A stretch of DNA of 64,000 nt, taken from assembly GCF_009765225.1 (NCBI RefSeq), contig NZ_VMSF01000001.1, positions 1,426,001 to 1,490,000 of the forward strand, given 5' to 3'. The notes under the pieces are model-generated. The model ran no database searches, had not been told where the DNA came from, and saw nothing but the letters and a program-made list of their open reading frames with translations. Made by a program: the position numbers and the translations under genes. This document shows, piece after piece, positions 19,042 through 27,199 of the stretch. Every line of letters starts with the position of its first letter. Position 1 is the first letter of the stretch. Source of the stretch: Leifsonia sp. AG29 (GTDB lineage: Bacteria > Actinomycetota > Actinomycetes > Actinomycetales > Microbacteriaceae).

Positions 19042-19099
19042 TGCAAAGAGTGCGTTGCAAAGATCTGCCTGCAAAGAAAAGCTTGCAAACAGATCTTTG
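19042..19099. promoter_or_regulatory. Phased TGCAAAG repeat array, candidate ArsR operator
   Basis: TGCAAAG occurs at 19042, 19056 and 19070, with TGCAAAC at 19084, spaced exactly 14 bp apart. An inverted repeat CAAAGATCTG (19058-19067) / CAGATCTTTG (19090-19099) is superimposed. The last copy contains the regulator's -35 box TTGCAA (19083-19088), exactly 17 bp before its -10 box. The array lies between two divergent genes, so a bound regulator could affect both. Confidence 0.75.
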
Positions 19100-19105
19100 G
19101 ACTCC

Positions 19106-19111
19106 TAATAT
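19106..19111 (+). promoter_or_regulatory. -10 box of the ArsR-family regulator
   Basis: TAATAT, 17 bp after the TTGCAA -35 box and 6 nt before the ATG. The message should be leaderless. Confidence 0.7.
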
Positions 19112-19117
19112 CGATTC

Positions 19118-19768
19118 ATGACCGACGCAGACGCAGCCGCACCCGGACCCCGGTCGCACCCGTTCGACAACGCTCTCGGCATGCCCGCGCTCCGCGCACT
19201 GGCGCACCCGTTGCGCGTGGAGATCATGAACGAGCTGTCCGACTTCGGGTCCGCCACGGCCAGCATGCTCGCAGAACGTCTGGGGGAGTCGAGCGGCTCG
19301 ACCAGTTACCACCTCCGGCAGCTCGCGAAGCACGGGATCATCGTCGAGGACGAGGAGCGCGGCACGGCGCGCGAGCGCTGGTGGCGGATGGCAGCGGGCG
19401 GCGTCACCATCGGCTCGCCGGAGACCGTGGCCACCCCGGCCGGACGGGAGGCGACGGAGATCGTCTCGCTCGGCTGGCACCAGAACAGCGAGCGCCGTCT
19501 CGACGGGTTCCTGCGTCGCGGCCTCGATCTGTTCGGCACCGACTGGGTGCAGGCGAGCACTCTCTCGACGTCCCACCTTCAGCTGACCAAGGAGGAGCTC
19601 GCGGAGCTCGGTCGCGAGTATTACGTCCTGCTCGAGCGTCTCCGCGAGAAGTGGAAGGCGGCGGGCGCTCCCGACGACAACAGTGTCACGAACGACGACG
19701 GCGGCCAGCGCAAGCGCGTCCAGGTGCAGTTCAACGCCTTCCCGCTCATCGAACAGGAGTTGCGGTGA
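19118..19768 (+). CDS. ArsR-family (helix-turn-helix) transcriptional regulator
   Basis: This 216-aa protein has a winged HTH near residues 25-95 (ALAHPLRVEIMNELSDFG, then SGSTSYHLRQLAKHGII). The C-terminal half (about 110-200) is predicted helical and lacks the CxC metal site of classical ArsR/SmtB proteins, so metal sensing is unlikely. Its 3' end overlaps the MFS gene by 4 bp (GTGA). It probably controls itself and the transporter through the repeats directly upstream. Confidence 0.88.
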   Translation: MTDADAAAPGPRSHPFDNALGMPALRALAHPLRVEIMNELSDFGSATASMLAERLGESSGSTSYHLRQLAKHGIIVEDEERGTARERWWRMAAGGVTIGSPETVATPAGREATEIVSLGWHQNSERRLDGFLRRGLDLFGTDWVQASTLSTSHLQLTKEELAELGREYYVLLERLREKWKAAGAPDDNSVTNDDGGQRKRVQVQFNAFPLIEQELR

Positions 19769-21024
19769 GCTCGCCCCGCACCGAACGACGCGACCTGGGT
19801 GCCGGTTTCGGGAGGCTGTGGACCGCTGCGATCGCGAGCAACCTCGCCGACGGGATCGGGCGGACGGCTGTGCCGCTCGTCGCGACCACCCTGACCCGCG
19901 ACCCCGCTCTCATCGCGGGTCTCTCCGCCGTCACCTTCCTCCCCTGGTTGCTCTTCGGGATCCCGGCGGGGATCCTGCTCGACCGGGTGGACCGGCGGAT
20001 GGCGATGGCGGCGGCCAATACGGTGCGGTTCGCCGTCGCGGCCGTGCTCGCCCTCCTCATCTCCACCGGTTCCCTCAGCATCTGGCTGCTGTACGTGTGC
20101 GTCCTGGCCTTCGGGCTCGGCGAGACGGTGTTCGACAACGCGACCACGACGGTCGTCCCGAGTCTTGTCCGGCGTGACCAGCTGGATCGCGCCAACGGCC
20201 GCATGCAGGCCGCGGAGATCGTGATCCAGAACTTCGTCGCCACGCCGATCGCCGGCTTCCTGTTCGCTGCCGCTATCGTCCTGCCGATCTGGCTGACCGG
20301 TTCCGGCTTCCTGGTCGCCGGTCTGCTGGCGCTGACCATCCCCGCCTCGGCGGCCCGGGCGTCGCACCTGCCGCTGGGAGGCGCCCCGGAGGGCCGTCCT
20401 CCGTTCCGGGCCGTCGTGCGCTTCCTGTGGGACCATCGCTTCCTGCGCCGGATGATCGTGCTGACCTCCGTGACGGCGTCGGCGCTCGCTTTCGCCCAGG
20501 GGAGCGTCGTTCTGCTCTTCCTGGACACCTTGCACGTTCCGGCTGCATTCTTCGGCGTGATGACAGCCCTCATCGGGGTCGGCGCGCTCGGCGGCGCGCT
20601 GATCTCGAGCCGGCTCGTCGAGCGCTTCGGCCGCGGCCGGGTCATGCTCTGCGCCATGGTGCTGAGCGGTGCGGGCATGGCCGTGGTCGGACTCCCGGCG
20701 AACCTCGTCGTGGCGATCGCCGGCTACGCGGCGGGAGCATTCGGCGTGGCCGTCTGGAACGTGCCGTGGGGCGCCGTCCGGCAGGCCCTGATCCCCAACG
20801 GGATGCTCGGCCGGGCGATGGGCATCATCCGCACGATCGGCTGGGGGCTTACCCCGATCGCGACCGTGCTGGGCGGCTTCGTCGCCCGCATCGACCTCCG
20901 CCTGCCGTTCGTCATCGGCGGCGGCCTCGTCGTGCTGCTGTCCTTGGCGTCGGCGCGGCTGATCCTCTCGGCTTCCGCACAGGAGCCGGAACAAGAACTC
21001 ATCCCGGAAGGAACACGATCATGA
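19765..21024 (+). CDS. MFS transporter (drug-exporter type)
   Basis: This 419-aa major facilitator has twelve predicted membrane segments. Between TM2 and TM3 it has the loop LLDRVDRRMAMAAANTVRF, a form of motif A typical of EntS/MefA-like exporters. The GTG start overlaps the regulator stop. The linked regulator suggests efflux of a toxic or signalling compound, but the substrate is not evident. Its stop overlaps the ATG of a 61-codon gene. Confidence 0.88.
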   Translation: MSSPRTERRDLGAGFGRLWTAAIASNLADGIGRTAVPLVATTLTRDPALIAGLSAVTFLPWLLFGIPAGILLDRVDRRMAMAAANTVRFAVAAVLALLISTGSLSIWLLYVCVLAFGLGETVFDNATTTVVPSLVRRDQLDRANGRMQAAEIVIQNFVATPIAGFLFAAAIVLPIWLTGSGFLVAGLLALTIPASAARASHLPLGGAPEGRPPFRAVVRFLWDHRFLRRMIVLTSVTASALAFAQGSVVLLFLDTLHVPAAFFGVMTALIGVGALGGALISSRLVERFGRGRVMLCAMVLSGAGMAVVGLPANLVVAIAGYAAGAFGVAVWNVPWGAVRQALIPNGMLGRAMGIIRTIGWGLTPIATVLGGFVARIDLRLPFVIGGGLVVLLSLASARLILSASAQEPEQELIPEGTRS

Positions 21025-21206
21025 CCGCCATGACCCTGCCGCTCCGCCGCCCGCTCGTGCACCGTGCTGCGCTGAGGCTGGGAGGCGCGCTCACCGAGTG
21101 GGGCGCTCGCCCGGCCGCCCAGGCAGTCTCGTACAGCGAGCGCACCGCGCGGATGGAAGCGTCGCGTGAGGCGGCGGCGCGTACCGTGCCGCAGCTTCCC
21201 CGCTAG
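21021..21206 (+). CDS. Small basic protein downstream of the MFS gene
   Basis: This is a 61-aa arginine- and alanine-rich product (MTAMTLPLRRPLVHRAALRL...) starting on an ATG that overlaps the MFS stop by 4 bp, so it is translationally coupled. It has an amphipathic, cationic first half and no clear membrane span. I do not recognise it. The overlap and coding-like composition argue for a real gene. Its stop overlaps the convergent gene's stop by 4 bp. Confidence 0.6.
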   Translation: MTAMTLPLRRPLVHRAALRLGGALTEWGARPAAQAVSYSERTARMEASREAAARTVPQLPR

Positions 21207-21475
21207 ACGGCGTCCTCGTCGTACTCCGTCGGCTGCTGCTCGATCGACTGCGTGATCGTGGCCGAGTCCTCGTGCTGGTTGTAGCGGATGACCGTGCCGT
21301 CGTCGAGCTCGACGACGGGCTTCCCTTCCAGCCACGTGAGGGTCCAGTACCAGCCGGTGGTCTCGACGTCGGTCGCGACGAGCTCCTCCTCGACGGTGGA
21401 CACGGCGTACGCGACGACCTCGGGGAGGGACGCGGGAGGCTGATCGCCGACGGGCCAGCGGGTACCGAGCTGCAT
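21203..21475 (-). CDS. Hypothetical 90-aa protein
   Basis: This is a small acidic soluble protein with WYWTLTWLEGKPVVELDDGT near its centre and a C-terminal EYDEDAV. Its ATG shares one base with the stop of the upstream acetyltransferase (TGATG), so the pair is coupled. No family recognised. Confidence 0.65.
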   Translation of the reverse strand: MQLGTRWPVGDQPPASLPEVVAYAVSTVEEELVATDVETTGWYWTLTWLEGKPVVELDDGTVIRYNQHEDSATITQSIEQQPTEYDEDAV

Positions 21476-21948
21476 CAGGCGCGGCCCTCGACCCGAGCGC
21501 GCGCGCCCAGGTCGATCTCGTAGGTCACCCACGCGGTGCGCTCGGCGACGGAGTCGTAGACCCGCTGGGCGGTCTGGTTGTCCTGGGCGGTGACCCACTG
21601 GACCACGCCGAGACCGCGCTCCGCGGCGATGGCCCGGGCCTTCTCGATCAGGGCGTGCCCGATGCCCTTGTCGCGTTCCTCCTCGAGGACGAAGAGGTCG
21701 TCGAGGAAGAGCCCGCGGTCGCCCTCGAGCGGCCGGGCGAACTCGCGCAGGTTGGCGAGCCCGACGATGCGGTCGCCGTCGACGGCGACGTACCCTTCCT
21801 CCTCGTGCTCGGGCGCGGTGAGCCACGACCACAGGACCAGCGCCTTCTGGTCCGTCAGCTCGGTCTCGTAGAACTCGGCGTACTTCGCGTAGAGGTCGAG
21901 CCACGCGAAGAAATCGCCGTCCCGCACGGGCCGGACTTCGATAGCCAT
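21475..21948 (-). CDS. GNAT-family N-acetyltransferase
   Basis: This 157-aa acetyltransferase has the acetyl-CoA pyrophosphate loop in EEERDKGIGHALIEKA (Q/RxxGxG/A form) and a final strand WVTAQDNQTAQRVYDSV. The N-terminus DFFAWLDLYAKYAEFY and the rest closely resemble the neighbouring acetyltransferase at 22019-22465, so the two arose by duplication. The start is supported by GGAGGAA. The substrate is unknown. Confidence 0.85.
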   Translation of the reverse strand: MAIEVRPVRDGDFFAWLDLYAKYAEFYETELTDQKALVLWSWLTAPEHEEEGYVAVDGDRIVGLANLREFARPLEGDRGLFLDDLFVLEEERDKGIGHALIEKARAIAAERGLGVVQWVTAQDNQTAQRVYDSVAERTAWVTYEIDLGARARVEGRA

Positions 21949-22018
21949 GGATTCCTCCGTTCGCTGTCACACGGCGGCTGGGGGACCGGTGTGTATTCCG
22001 ACCCTATCCCGCCCTCGT

Positions 22019-22465
22019 TCAGGGGACGAGATCGTACGTGACCCACTTCGTCTTCTCGGCGACGCGATCGTACAGCCGCCGGGCGGTCTCGTTGTCCTTG
22101 GCGGTGATCCACCGGACGACCGAGAGGCCCCGTTCCTTGGCGTGGTCGCGCATCGCTTCGAGCAGCGCCGTGCCTGCGCCCGCGCCCCGTGAATCGGCCG
22201 AGACGAAGAGGTCGTCGAGGTACAGGCCCTTGCTGCCGTCGAGCGGGCGGACGAACTCGCGGACGTGGGCGAGGCCGATCGGTGTCCCCTCGTCGTCGAC
22301 GGCGAAGTACGCCTCGAGTCCGGTCGACGGATCGGTGAGCCAGCTCCAGACCAGGAGCGCCTTCTCGTCCGTCACCGGGCTCTCGTAGAACTCGCCGTAG
22401 CCCGTGTAGAGGTCGAGCCAGGTGAAGAACTCGTTGTCCTCCACCCGTCTGACTGCAACCGTCAT
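22019..22465 (-). CDS. GNAT-family N-acetyltransferase (paralogue)
   Basis: This 148-aa protein has the acetyl-CoA loop SRGAGAGTALLEAM and the strand WITAKDNETARRLYDRV. It aligns over its full length with the 21475-21948 product; both contain FxxWLDLY, EFYE, TDxKALxxWSWL and LYLDDLFV/LFLDDLFV. Its ATG overlaps the valS stop by 4 bp, so it is translated from the valS message. The substrate is unknown. Confidence 0.85.
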   Translation of the reverse strand: MTVAVRRVEDNEFFTWLDLYTGYGEFYESPVTDEKALLVWSWLTDPSTGLEAYFAVDDEGTPIGLAHVREFVRPLDGSKGLYLDDLFVSADSRGAGAGTALLEAMRDHAKERGLSVVRWITAKDNETARRLYDRVAEKTKWVTYDLVP

Positions 22466-25065
22466 CGATCCTCCTCGGTGGGTGCCTGAGCAAGGAGGAT
22501 ATCGGTCACCGTGAGCTCATCGGCGGAGGCGAAGCGCAGGTCGGCGATTCTGCCCACCGACCGGAGGTCGCCCGCGGCGAGTTCGAGCGCCGCGATCTCG
22601 TCGGCCGGACCGGCGATCACGGCAGAGTCGACGGGCGTCCGCTGGGAGGCCTTGGCCGCGGTCTTCGCCCCGCGCACGCCCGTGAGCGCGCGCCCGACGA
22701 CGGAGAGCAGGGAGCGGTGGGACGACCAGTCGCCCGCCACCTCGTCGGCGGTGGGCCACGGAGCGAGATGGACCGATCCCTCCTCGGACCAGCTCCACGC
22801 CTCCTCGGTGGCGAACGGGATCACCGGCGCGAGGAGCCGGAGGAAGGTCGTCAGGGCGACGCGGAGCGCCACCACGGCGGAGACCTGACCCTCGGACGCC
22901 TCGCCGTACGCGCGCTCCTTCACGAGCTCGAGGTAGTCGTCGCAGAACGTCCAGAAGAACGCCTCGATCGCCTCCAGGGCGCGAGCGTGCTCGTACCCGT
23001 CCAGCGCTCGGGTCGCCTCCTCGACGACATCTGCGAGGTTCTGGAGCATGCTCTGGTCGAGGGGCTCGGTGACCCGGTCGAGGCTCAGCGTCTCGGGGGC
23101 TTCGAAGCCGAGGATGAACTTGGCCGCGTTGAGCACCTTGATCGCGAGGCGGCGCCCGATCTTGATCTGGGTCGGGTTCTGCGGGTCGAAGGCCGCGTCG
23201 GTGCCGAGACGCGACGAGGCGGCCCAGTACCGGACCGCGTCGGAGCCGTGACGCTCGAGGATGTCGGCGGGCGTCACGACGTTGCCCTTCGACTTCGACA
23301 TCTTCTTCCGGTCGGGGTCGACGATGAAGCCGGAGAGGGCCGCGTTCTTCCACGGTGCGACATCGCCCTCCAGCTTCGAGCGCAGGAGGGTCGAGAACAG
23401 CCACGTGCGGATGATGTCCTGACCCTGCGGCCGCAGATCGAACGGGAAGACCGCCGAGAACAGCTCGTCGTCGCGCTCCCATCCGCCGGCCAGCTGCGGC
23501 GTCAGCGACGAGGTCATCCAGGTGTCCATGACGTCGTGCTCGCCCACGAAACCGCCGGCCTGACCGCGCTGCGACTCCTCGTAGCCCGGGGCCGCGTCGG
23601 AGGACGGGTCGACGGGGAGGGCGTCGGCGGAGGGGAGGATCGTCTCGTCGAACACGGGGTTGCCGTCCGCGTCGAGCGGGTACCACACGGGGAACGGGAC
23701 GCCGAAGAAGCGCTGGCGGCTGATCAGCCAGTCGCCGGTGAGGCCGTTGACCCAGTTCTCGTAGCGCACCCGCATGAAGTCCGGATGCCAGTCGAGCTCG
23801 CGGCCCAGCTCGATCAGCCGCGCGCGGAGCTCCTCGTCGCGGGCGCCGTTCTTGACGTACCACTGGCGCGTGGAGACGATCTCGAGCGGCTTGTCGCCCT
23901 TCTCGAAGAACTTCACCGGGTGCTGGATGGGCTTGGGCTCGCCGACGAGGTCGCCGGAGGCGCGCAGCAGCTCCACCACGGACTGTTTGGCCGAGAACAC
24001 GGTCTTTCCGGCGAGCTGCGCGTACGCCTCGCGGCCCGCGTCCGACTGGATCGCCGCGGGGGGCTCGGGCAGGATGCGCCCGTCGAAGCCGATGATCGTC
24101 CGGTTCGGGAGGTCGAGCTCGCGCCACCACGTGACGTCGGTGATGTCGCCGAAGGTGCAGATCATCGCGATGCCGGTGCCCTTGTCGGGCTGCGCCAGGC
24201 GGTGCGCCACCACCGGGACCTCCACGTCGAACAGCGGGGTCCGGACGGTGGTGCCGAAGAGCGGCCGGTACCGCTCGTCGTCCGGGTGGGCGACGAGTGC
24301 CACACAGGCGGGCAGCAGTTCGGGCCGGGTGGTCTCGATGTAGACGGGGCCGTCCTGCCCGTGGAAGGCGACGCGGTGGTAGGCGCTCGGCTGCTCGCGG
24401 TCCTCGAGCTCGGCCTGGGCCACGGCGGTGCGGTACGTGATGTCCCACAGGGTCGGGGCGAGCGCCTGGTAGGCCTCGCCGCGCTCCACGTTGCGGAGGA
24501 AGGCGAGCTGGGAGGTGCGCAGCGCCTCCTCGCCGATCGTGCGGTAGGTCTGCGACCAGTCCACCGACAGCCCGAGGGCCCGCCAGAGCGCCTCGAACTG
24601 CTTCTCGTCCTCGACGGTCAGCCGCTCGCACAGCTCGATGAAGTTGCGGCGCGAGACCGGCTTCTGGTCGGCGGCCTTGGTGCTCTTGTTGTCGCCGCCC
24701 TCGAAGGGAGGGACGAACGCGGGATCGTACGGGAGCGACGGGTCGCACCGCACGCCGTAGTAGTTCTGCACGCGGCGCTCGGTCGGGAGGCCGTTGTCGT
24801 CCCAGCCCATCGGGTAGAAGACGTACTGACCGCGCATCCGGTGATAGCGGGCGATGATGTCGGTGTGCGTGTAGCTGAACACGTGCCCGATGTGCAGCGA
24901 ACCGGAGGCCGTGGGCGGCGGGGTGTCGATCGAGTACACGCCGGAGCGGCCCGCGGCGAGGGCGCCCTCGCGATCGAATCGGAAGGTCCCGTCGACCTGC
25001 CAGCGGTCGCCCCAGCGGGCTTCGAGGCCCTCGAGGGCCGGCTTCTCGGGCACGTTGGCGCTCAT
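22462..25065 (-). CDS. valS: Valine-tRNA ligase
   Basis: This 867-aa class I aminoacyl-tRNA synthetase has the HIGH motif in SGSLHIGHVFSYT and the KMSKS loop in DRKKMSKSKGNVV. A CP1 editing domain lies between them and the anticodon-binding helical domain follows. No long C-terminal coiled coil is present, matching the shorter actinobacterial ValRS. MSANVPEKP is chosen because GGAGG is 6 nt upstream; an in-frame ATG two codons earlier abuts that site and is less likely. It is followed by the overlapping GNAT gene. Confidence 0.96.
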   Translation of the reverse strand: MSANVPEKPALEGLEARWGDRWQVDGTFRFDREGALAAGRSGVYSIDTPPPTASGSLHIGHVFSYTHTDIIARYHRMRGQYVFYPMGWDDNGLPTERRVQNYYGVRCDPSLPYDPAFVPPFEGGDNKSTKAADQKPVSRRNFIELCERLTVEDEKQFEALWRALGLSVDWSQTYRTIGEEALRTSQLAFLRNVERGEAYQALAPTLWDITYRTAVAQAELEDREQPSAYHRVAFHGQDGPVYIETTRPELLPACVALVAHPDDERYRPLFGTTVRTPLFDVEVPVVAHRLAQPDKGTGIAMICTFGDITDVTWWRELDLPNRTIIGFDGRILPEPPAAIQSDAGREAYAQLAGKTVFSAKQSVVELLRASGDLVGEPKPIQHPVKFFEKGDKPLEIVSTRQWYVKNGARDEELRARLIELGRELDWHPDFMRVRYENWVNGLTGDWLISRQRFFGVPFPVWYPLDADGNPVFDETILPSADALPVDPSSDAAPGYEESQRGQAGGFVGEHDVMDTWMTSSLTPQLAGGWERDDELFSAVFPFDLRPQGQDIIRTWLFSTLLRSKLEGDVAPWKNAALSGFIVDPDRKKMSKSKGNVVTPADILERHGSDAVRYWAASSRLGTDAAFDPQNPTQIKIGRRLAIKVLNAAKFILGFEAPETLSLDRVTEPLDQSMLQNLADVVEEATRALDGYEHARALEAIEAFFWTFCDDYLELVKERAYGEASEGQVSAVVALRVALTTFLRLLAPVIPFATEEAWSWSEEGSVHLAPWPTADEVAGDWSSHRSLLSVVGRALTGVRGAKTAAKASQRTPVDSAVIAGPADEIAALELAAGDLRSVGRIADLRFASADELTVTDILLAQAPTEEDR

Positions 25066-25163
25066 GCGCATCCTCCGATTCGATATGTGCGGCACCGTGT
25101 CAACGGGGTGCCTGAGTGTGGGATCCCTCCAGCGTACCGGACGTGCCGGGGAGGCGAGCCGGT

Positions 25164-26486
25164 TCAGACCTCGTCGATGATCGGCTCACGGCGCATCGCG
25201 GCGACCGAGGCGATGAGGGTGATGAGCGACATGATCGCGAGGACGACGCCCGGGTGCCACCAGGCGTTCCCGGTCGCCTTGCCCAGCACGAGGGTGAGGG
25301 CGGGGACGAACGACGTGAGCAGGGCAGCGATGCTGTACGCCACCGAGAGCCCGCTGTAGCGCACCTCGCTCGGGAAGAGATCGGACATGAGGCCGCCGAG
25401 AGCAGCCCACGACAGAGTCGGGAGGATCCCGCCGATGATCATGCTCGCGACCAGCACAGCGAACGAAGCGCTCTGGAGCAGCAGGTACATCGGGAAGGCG
25501 ACGAGGAGCGTCCCGACGGCGCCGATCGCGACGACCCGCGCGGAGCCGATCCGGGCCGCCCACGCGCCGAAGAGCGGGATGGTGACCAGCTGCAGCAGGC
25601 CGCCGATCGTGGTCGCGATGAGGAGGTCCTGGTACTTGAAGCCGAGGACGCTCGTGCCGTAGTCGACCATGTACGTGTTCATCAGCGAGTAGGAGCCGAT
25701 GCCGAGCACGGCCGCCCCGATCCCGATGACGAAGCCGACCGGCGCCTTGCGGAAGACGTCGAGCACCGGGAACGCGTCGCGGCGGCCCGTCTCGACGAGC
25801 TTGCGGAAGACCGGGGTCTCGTCGATCGACCAGCGCAGGTAGAGCGAGACGAGGAGGAGCGGGAAGGCGGTCAGGAACGGGATCCGCCAGCCCCAGGAGG
25901 CGAGATCGGCCGAGCTCATGGTCACCGTCAGGATGAGGAAGACGACCGCGCTGAGGATGGACCCCACCGGCGAACCGAGCTGGGGGAGGGCGGCGTAGAA
26001 GCCGCGTCGCTTCGGGTTCGCGTACTCGGTCGCGAGGAGGATCGAGCCTCCCCACTCGCCGCCGACCGAGAAGCCCTGCAGCAGCCGGAGCAGCACGATC
26101 GCGATCGCGCCGAACCAGCCGGCCGCGGCGTAGGTCGGCAGGAGTCCGACCAGCCCGGTGCTCAGCCCCATGATGAGGATCGTGATGAGGAGCGTGGGCC
26201 GACGGCCGATCCGGTCGCCGAGGTTGCCGAACACCACCGCGCCGACGGGACGGATCACGAAGCCCGCGGCGATCGCGAGGAAGCCCGCGAGCGCACCTCC
26301 GAAGGCGCCCAGGGGCTGGAAGAAGAGGGGGCCTACGAAGAACGCTGCGAAGTACGCGTAGAGGTAGAAATCGTAGGATTCGAGTGCGGTTCCGACGAAC
26401 GACGCGACGGTGACGCGCCGGGCGGTCCCGGGAGTGATGCCCGGGCGGTCGGTGAGGCTCGGGGAGGGGCTTGTGAGGGTGGTCAC
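25164..26486 (-). CDS. MFS transporter, metabolite:H+ symporter (MHS) type
   Basis: This 440-aa transporter has twelve membrane segments. It shows features of the shikimate/proline-betaine MHS family: ASFVGTALESYDFYLYAY near the N-terminus, GDRIGRRPTL as motif A, and LLRLLQGFSVGGEWGG. It probably imports an organic acid or compatible solute. The GTG start follows AAGGACAC. It is transcribed divergently from a TetR-type regulator, with palindromes between them. Confidence 0.88.
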   Translation of the reverse strand: MTTLTSPSPSLTDRPGITPGTARRVTVASFVGTALESYDFYLYAYFAAFFVGPLFFQPLGAFGGALAGFLAIAAGFVIRPVGAVVFGNLGDRIGRRPTLLITILIMGLSTGLVGLLPTYAAAGWFGAIAIVLLRLLQGFSVGGEWGGSILLATEYANPKRRGFYAALPQLGSPVGSILSAVVFLILTVTMSSADLASWGWRIPFLTAFPLLLVSLYLRWSIDETPVFRKLVETGRRDAFPVLDVFRKAPVGFVIGIGAAVLGIGSYSLMNTYMVDYGTSVLGFKYQDLLIATTIGGLLQLVTIPLFGAWAARIGSARVVAIGAVGTLLVAFPMYLLLQSASFAVLVASMIIGGILPTLSWAALGGLMSDLFPSEVRYSGLSVAYSIAALLTSFVPALTLVLGKATGNAWWHPGVVLAIMSLITLIASVAAMRREPIIDEV

Positions 26487-26508
26487 GGGTGTCCTTCTGA
26501 TCGGTTGC

Positions 26509-26528
26509 TGGACCGCGTCCAATATTGG
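26509..26528. promoter_or_regulatory. Candidate TetR operator between MHS transporter and regulator
   Basis: TGGAC-CGC-GTCCA (26509-26521) is joined to the perfect palindrome CCAATATTGG (26519-26528). It lies 18 bp before the regulator's ATG and 22 bp from the transporter's GTG, so one site could control both directions. Confidence 0.5.
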
Positions 26529-26546
26529 CACGGGAGGAAACACGCG

Positions 26547-27170
26547 ATGACAGCTCGTCATTCCGGGCATGCGGGATCGGGCCGGCCCCGCGCCTCTTCG
26601 CGCCGCATGCTGGCCGAGGCGGCGGGGGAGCTCTTCCTCGAGCAGACCTACGCCGGGACGACGATCGACGACGTCGCGCGGCGAGCGGGGGTGAGCCGCG
26701 CCACCTTCTTCAATTACTTCGGCGCGAAGAGCGATCTGCTCTGGCTGGAGGTGGACGAGTCGCTCGAGAGCTTCGACAGCACCCTCGACGGGGTGAGCCG
26801 CGAGCTCCCGCCCATGGAGGCGGTGCTCGCCGCGGTGCTGGCGCTGGCGGACGGCTTCGGGCCGGGACGGCTCCCGCTCGCCGTCACGCAGGTCGAGCTG
26901 ATGGGCACCGACGCGGAACTGCGCGCGTCGGCGCTTCCGCGCTTCCTCGCGCTCGTGGGAGCGCTCACTGGTTTCATCGCCGACAGGACCGCCACGAGGC
27001 GCGACGAGCTGCTGCCGCGAGCCGCGGCGACCGCGGTCGTGGGCGCCGGGGTCTCGGCGGCCACCCTCTGGGCTGCCGCCGGCGTGCGCCGGGGCCCGCT
27101 CGCCCCGCTCGTGCGGCGGGCCGTCGAGCCGGTCTGCCGCGGGTACGCCGATGCCTGGGACCACCCCTGA
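26547..27170 (+). CDS. TetR/AcrR-family transcriptional regulator
   Basis: This 207-aa regulator has an N-terminal HTH (about 18-64: LFLEQTYAGTTIDDVARRAG then VSRATFFNYFGAKSDLL). The ligand-binding C-terminal domain is variable and hydrophobic. The ATG follows GGGAGG. Divergent position suggests it represses the MHS transporter and itself, with the inducer likely the transported metabolite. Confidence 0.88.
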   Translation: MTARHSGHAGSGRPRASSRRMLAEAAGELFLEQTYAGTTIDDVARRAGVSRATFFNYFGAKSDLLWLEVDESLESFDSTLDGVSRELPPMEAVLAAVLALADGFGPGRLPLAVTQVELMGTDAELRASALPRFLALVGALTGFIADRTATRRDELLPRAAATAVVGAGVSAATLWAAAGVRRGPLAPLVRRAVEPVCRGYADAWDHP

Positions 27171-27187
27171 ACCGCGGCGCGACCCGC

Positions 27188-27193
27188 TAGACT
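27188..27193 (+). promoter_or_regulatory. -10 box of the ileS T-box transcript
   Basis: TAGACT, placing the transcription start near 27200, just before the leader RNA begins to fold. Confidence 0.6.
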
Positions 27194-27199
27194 GGGAGC

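Noticed and set aside
17089-19764. A plus-strand extension continuous with the MFS gene, making an apparent 1311-codon frame
   Set aside because: The part before 19765 is antisense to the M3 peptidase and overlaps the ArsR gene. The MFS protein starts at the GTG at 19765.
19118-19768. Metal-sensing ArsR/SmtB repressor
   Set aside because: No CxC or other metal-binding cysteine pair is present in the HTH, so only the fold is claimed.
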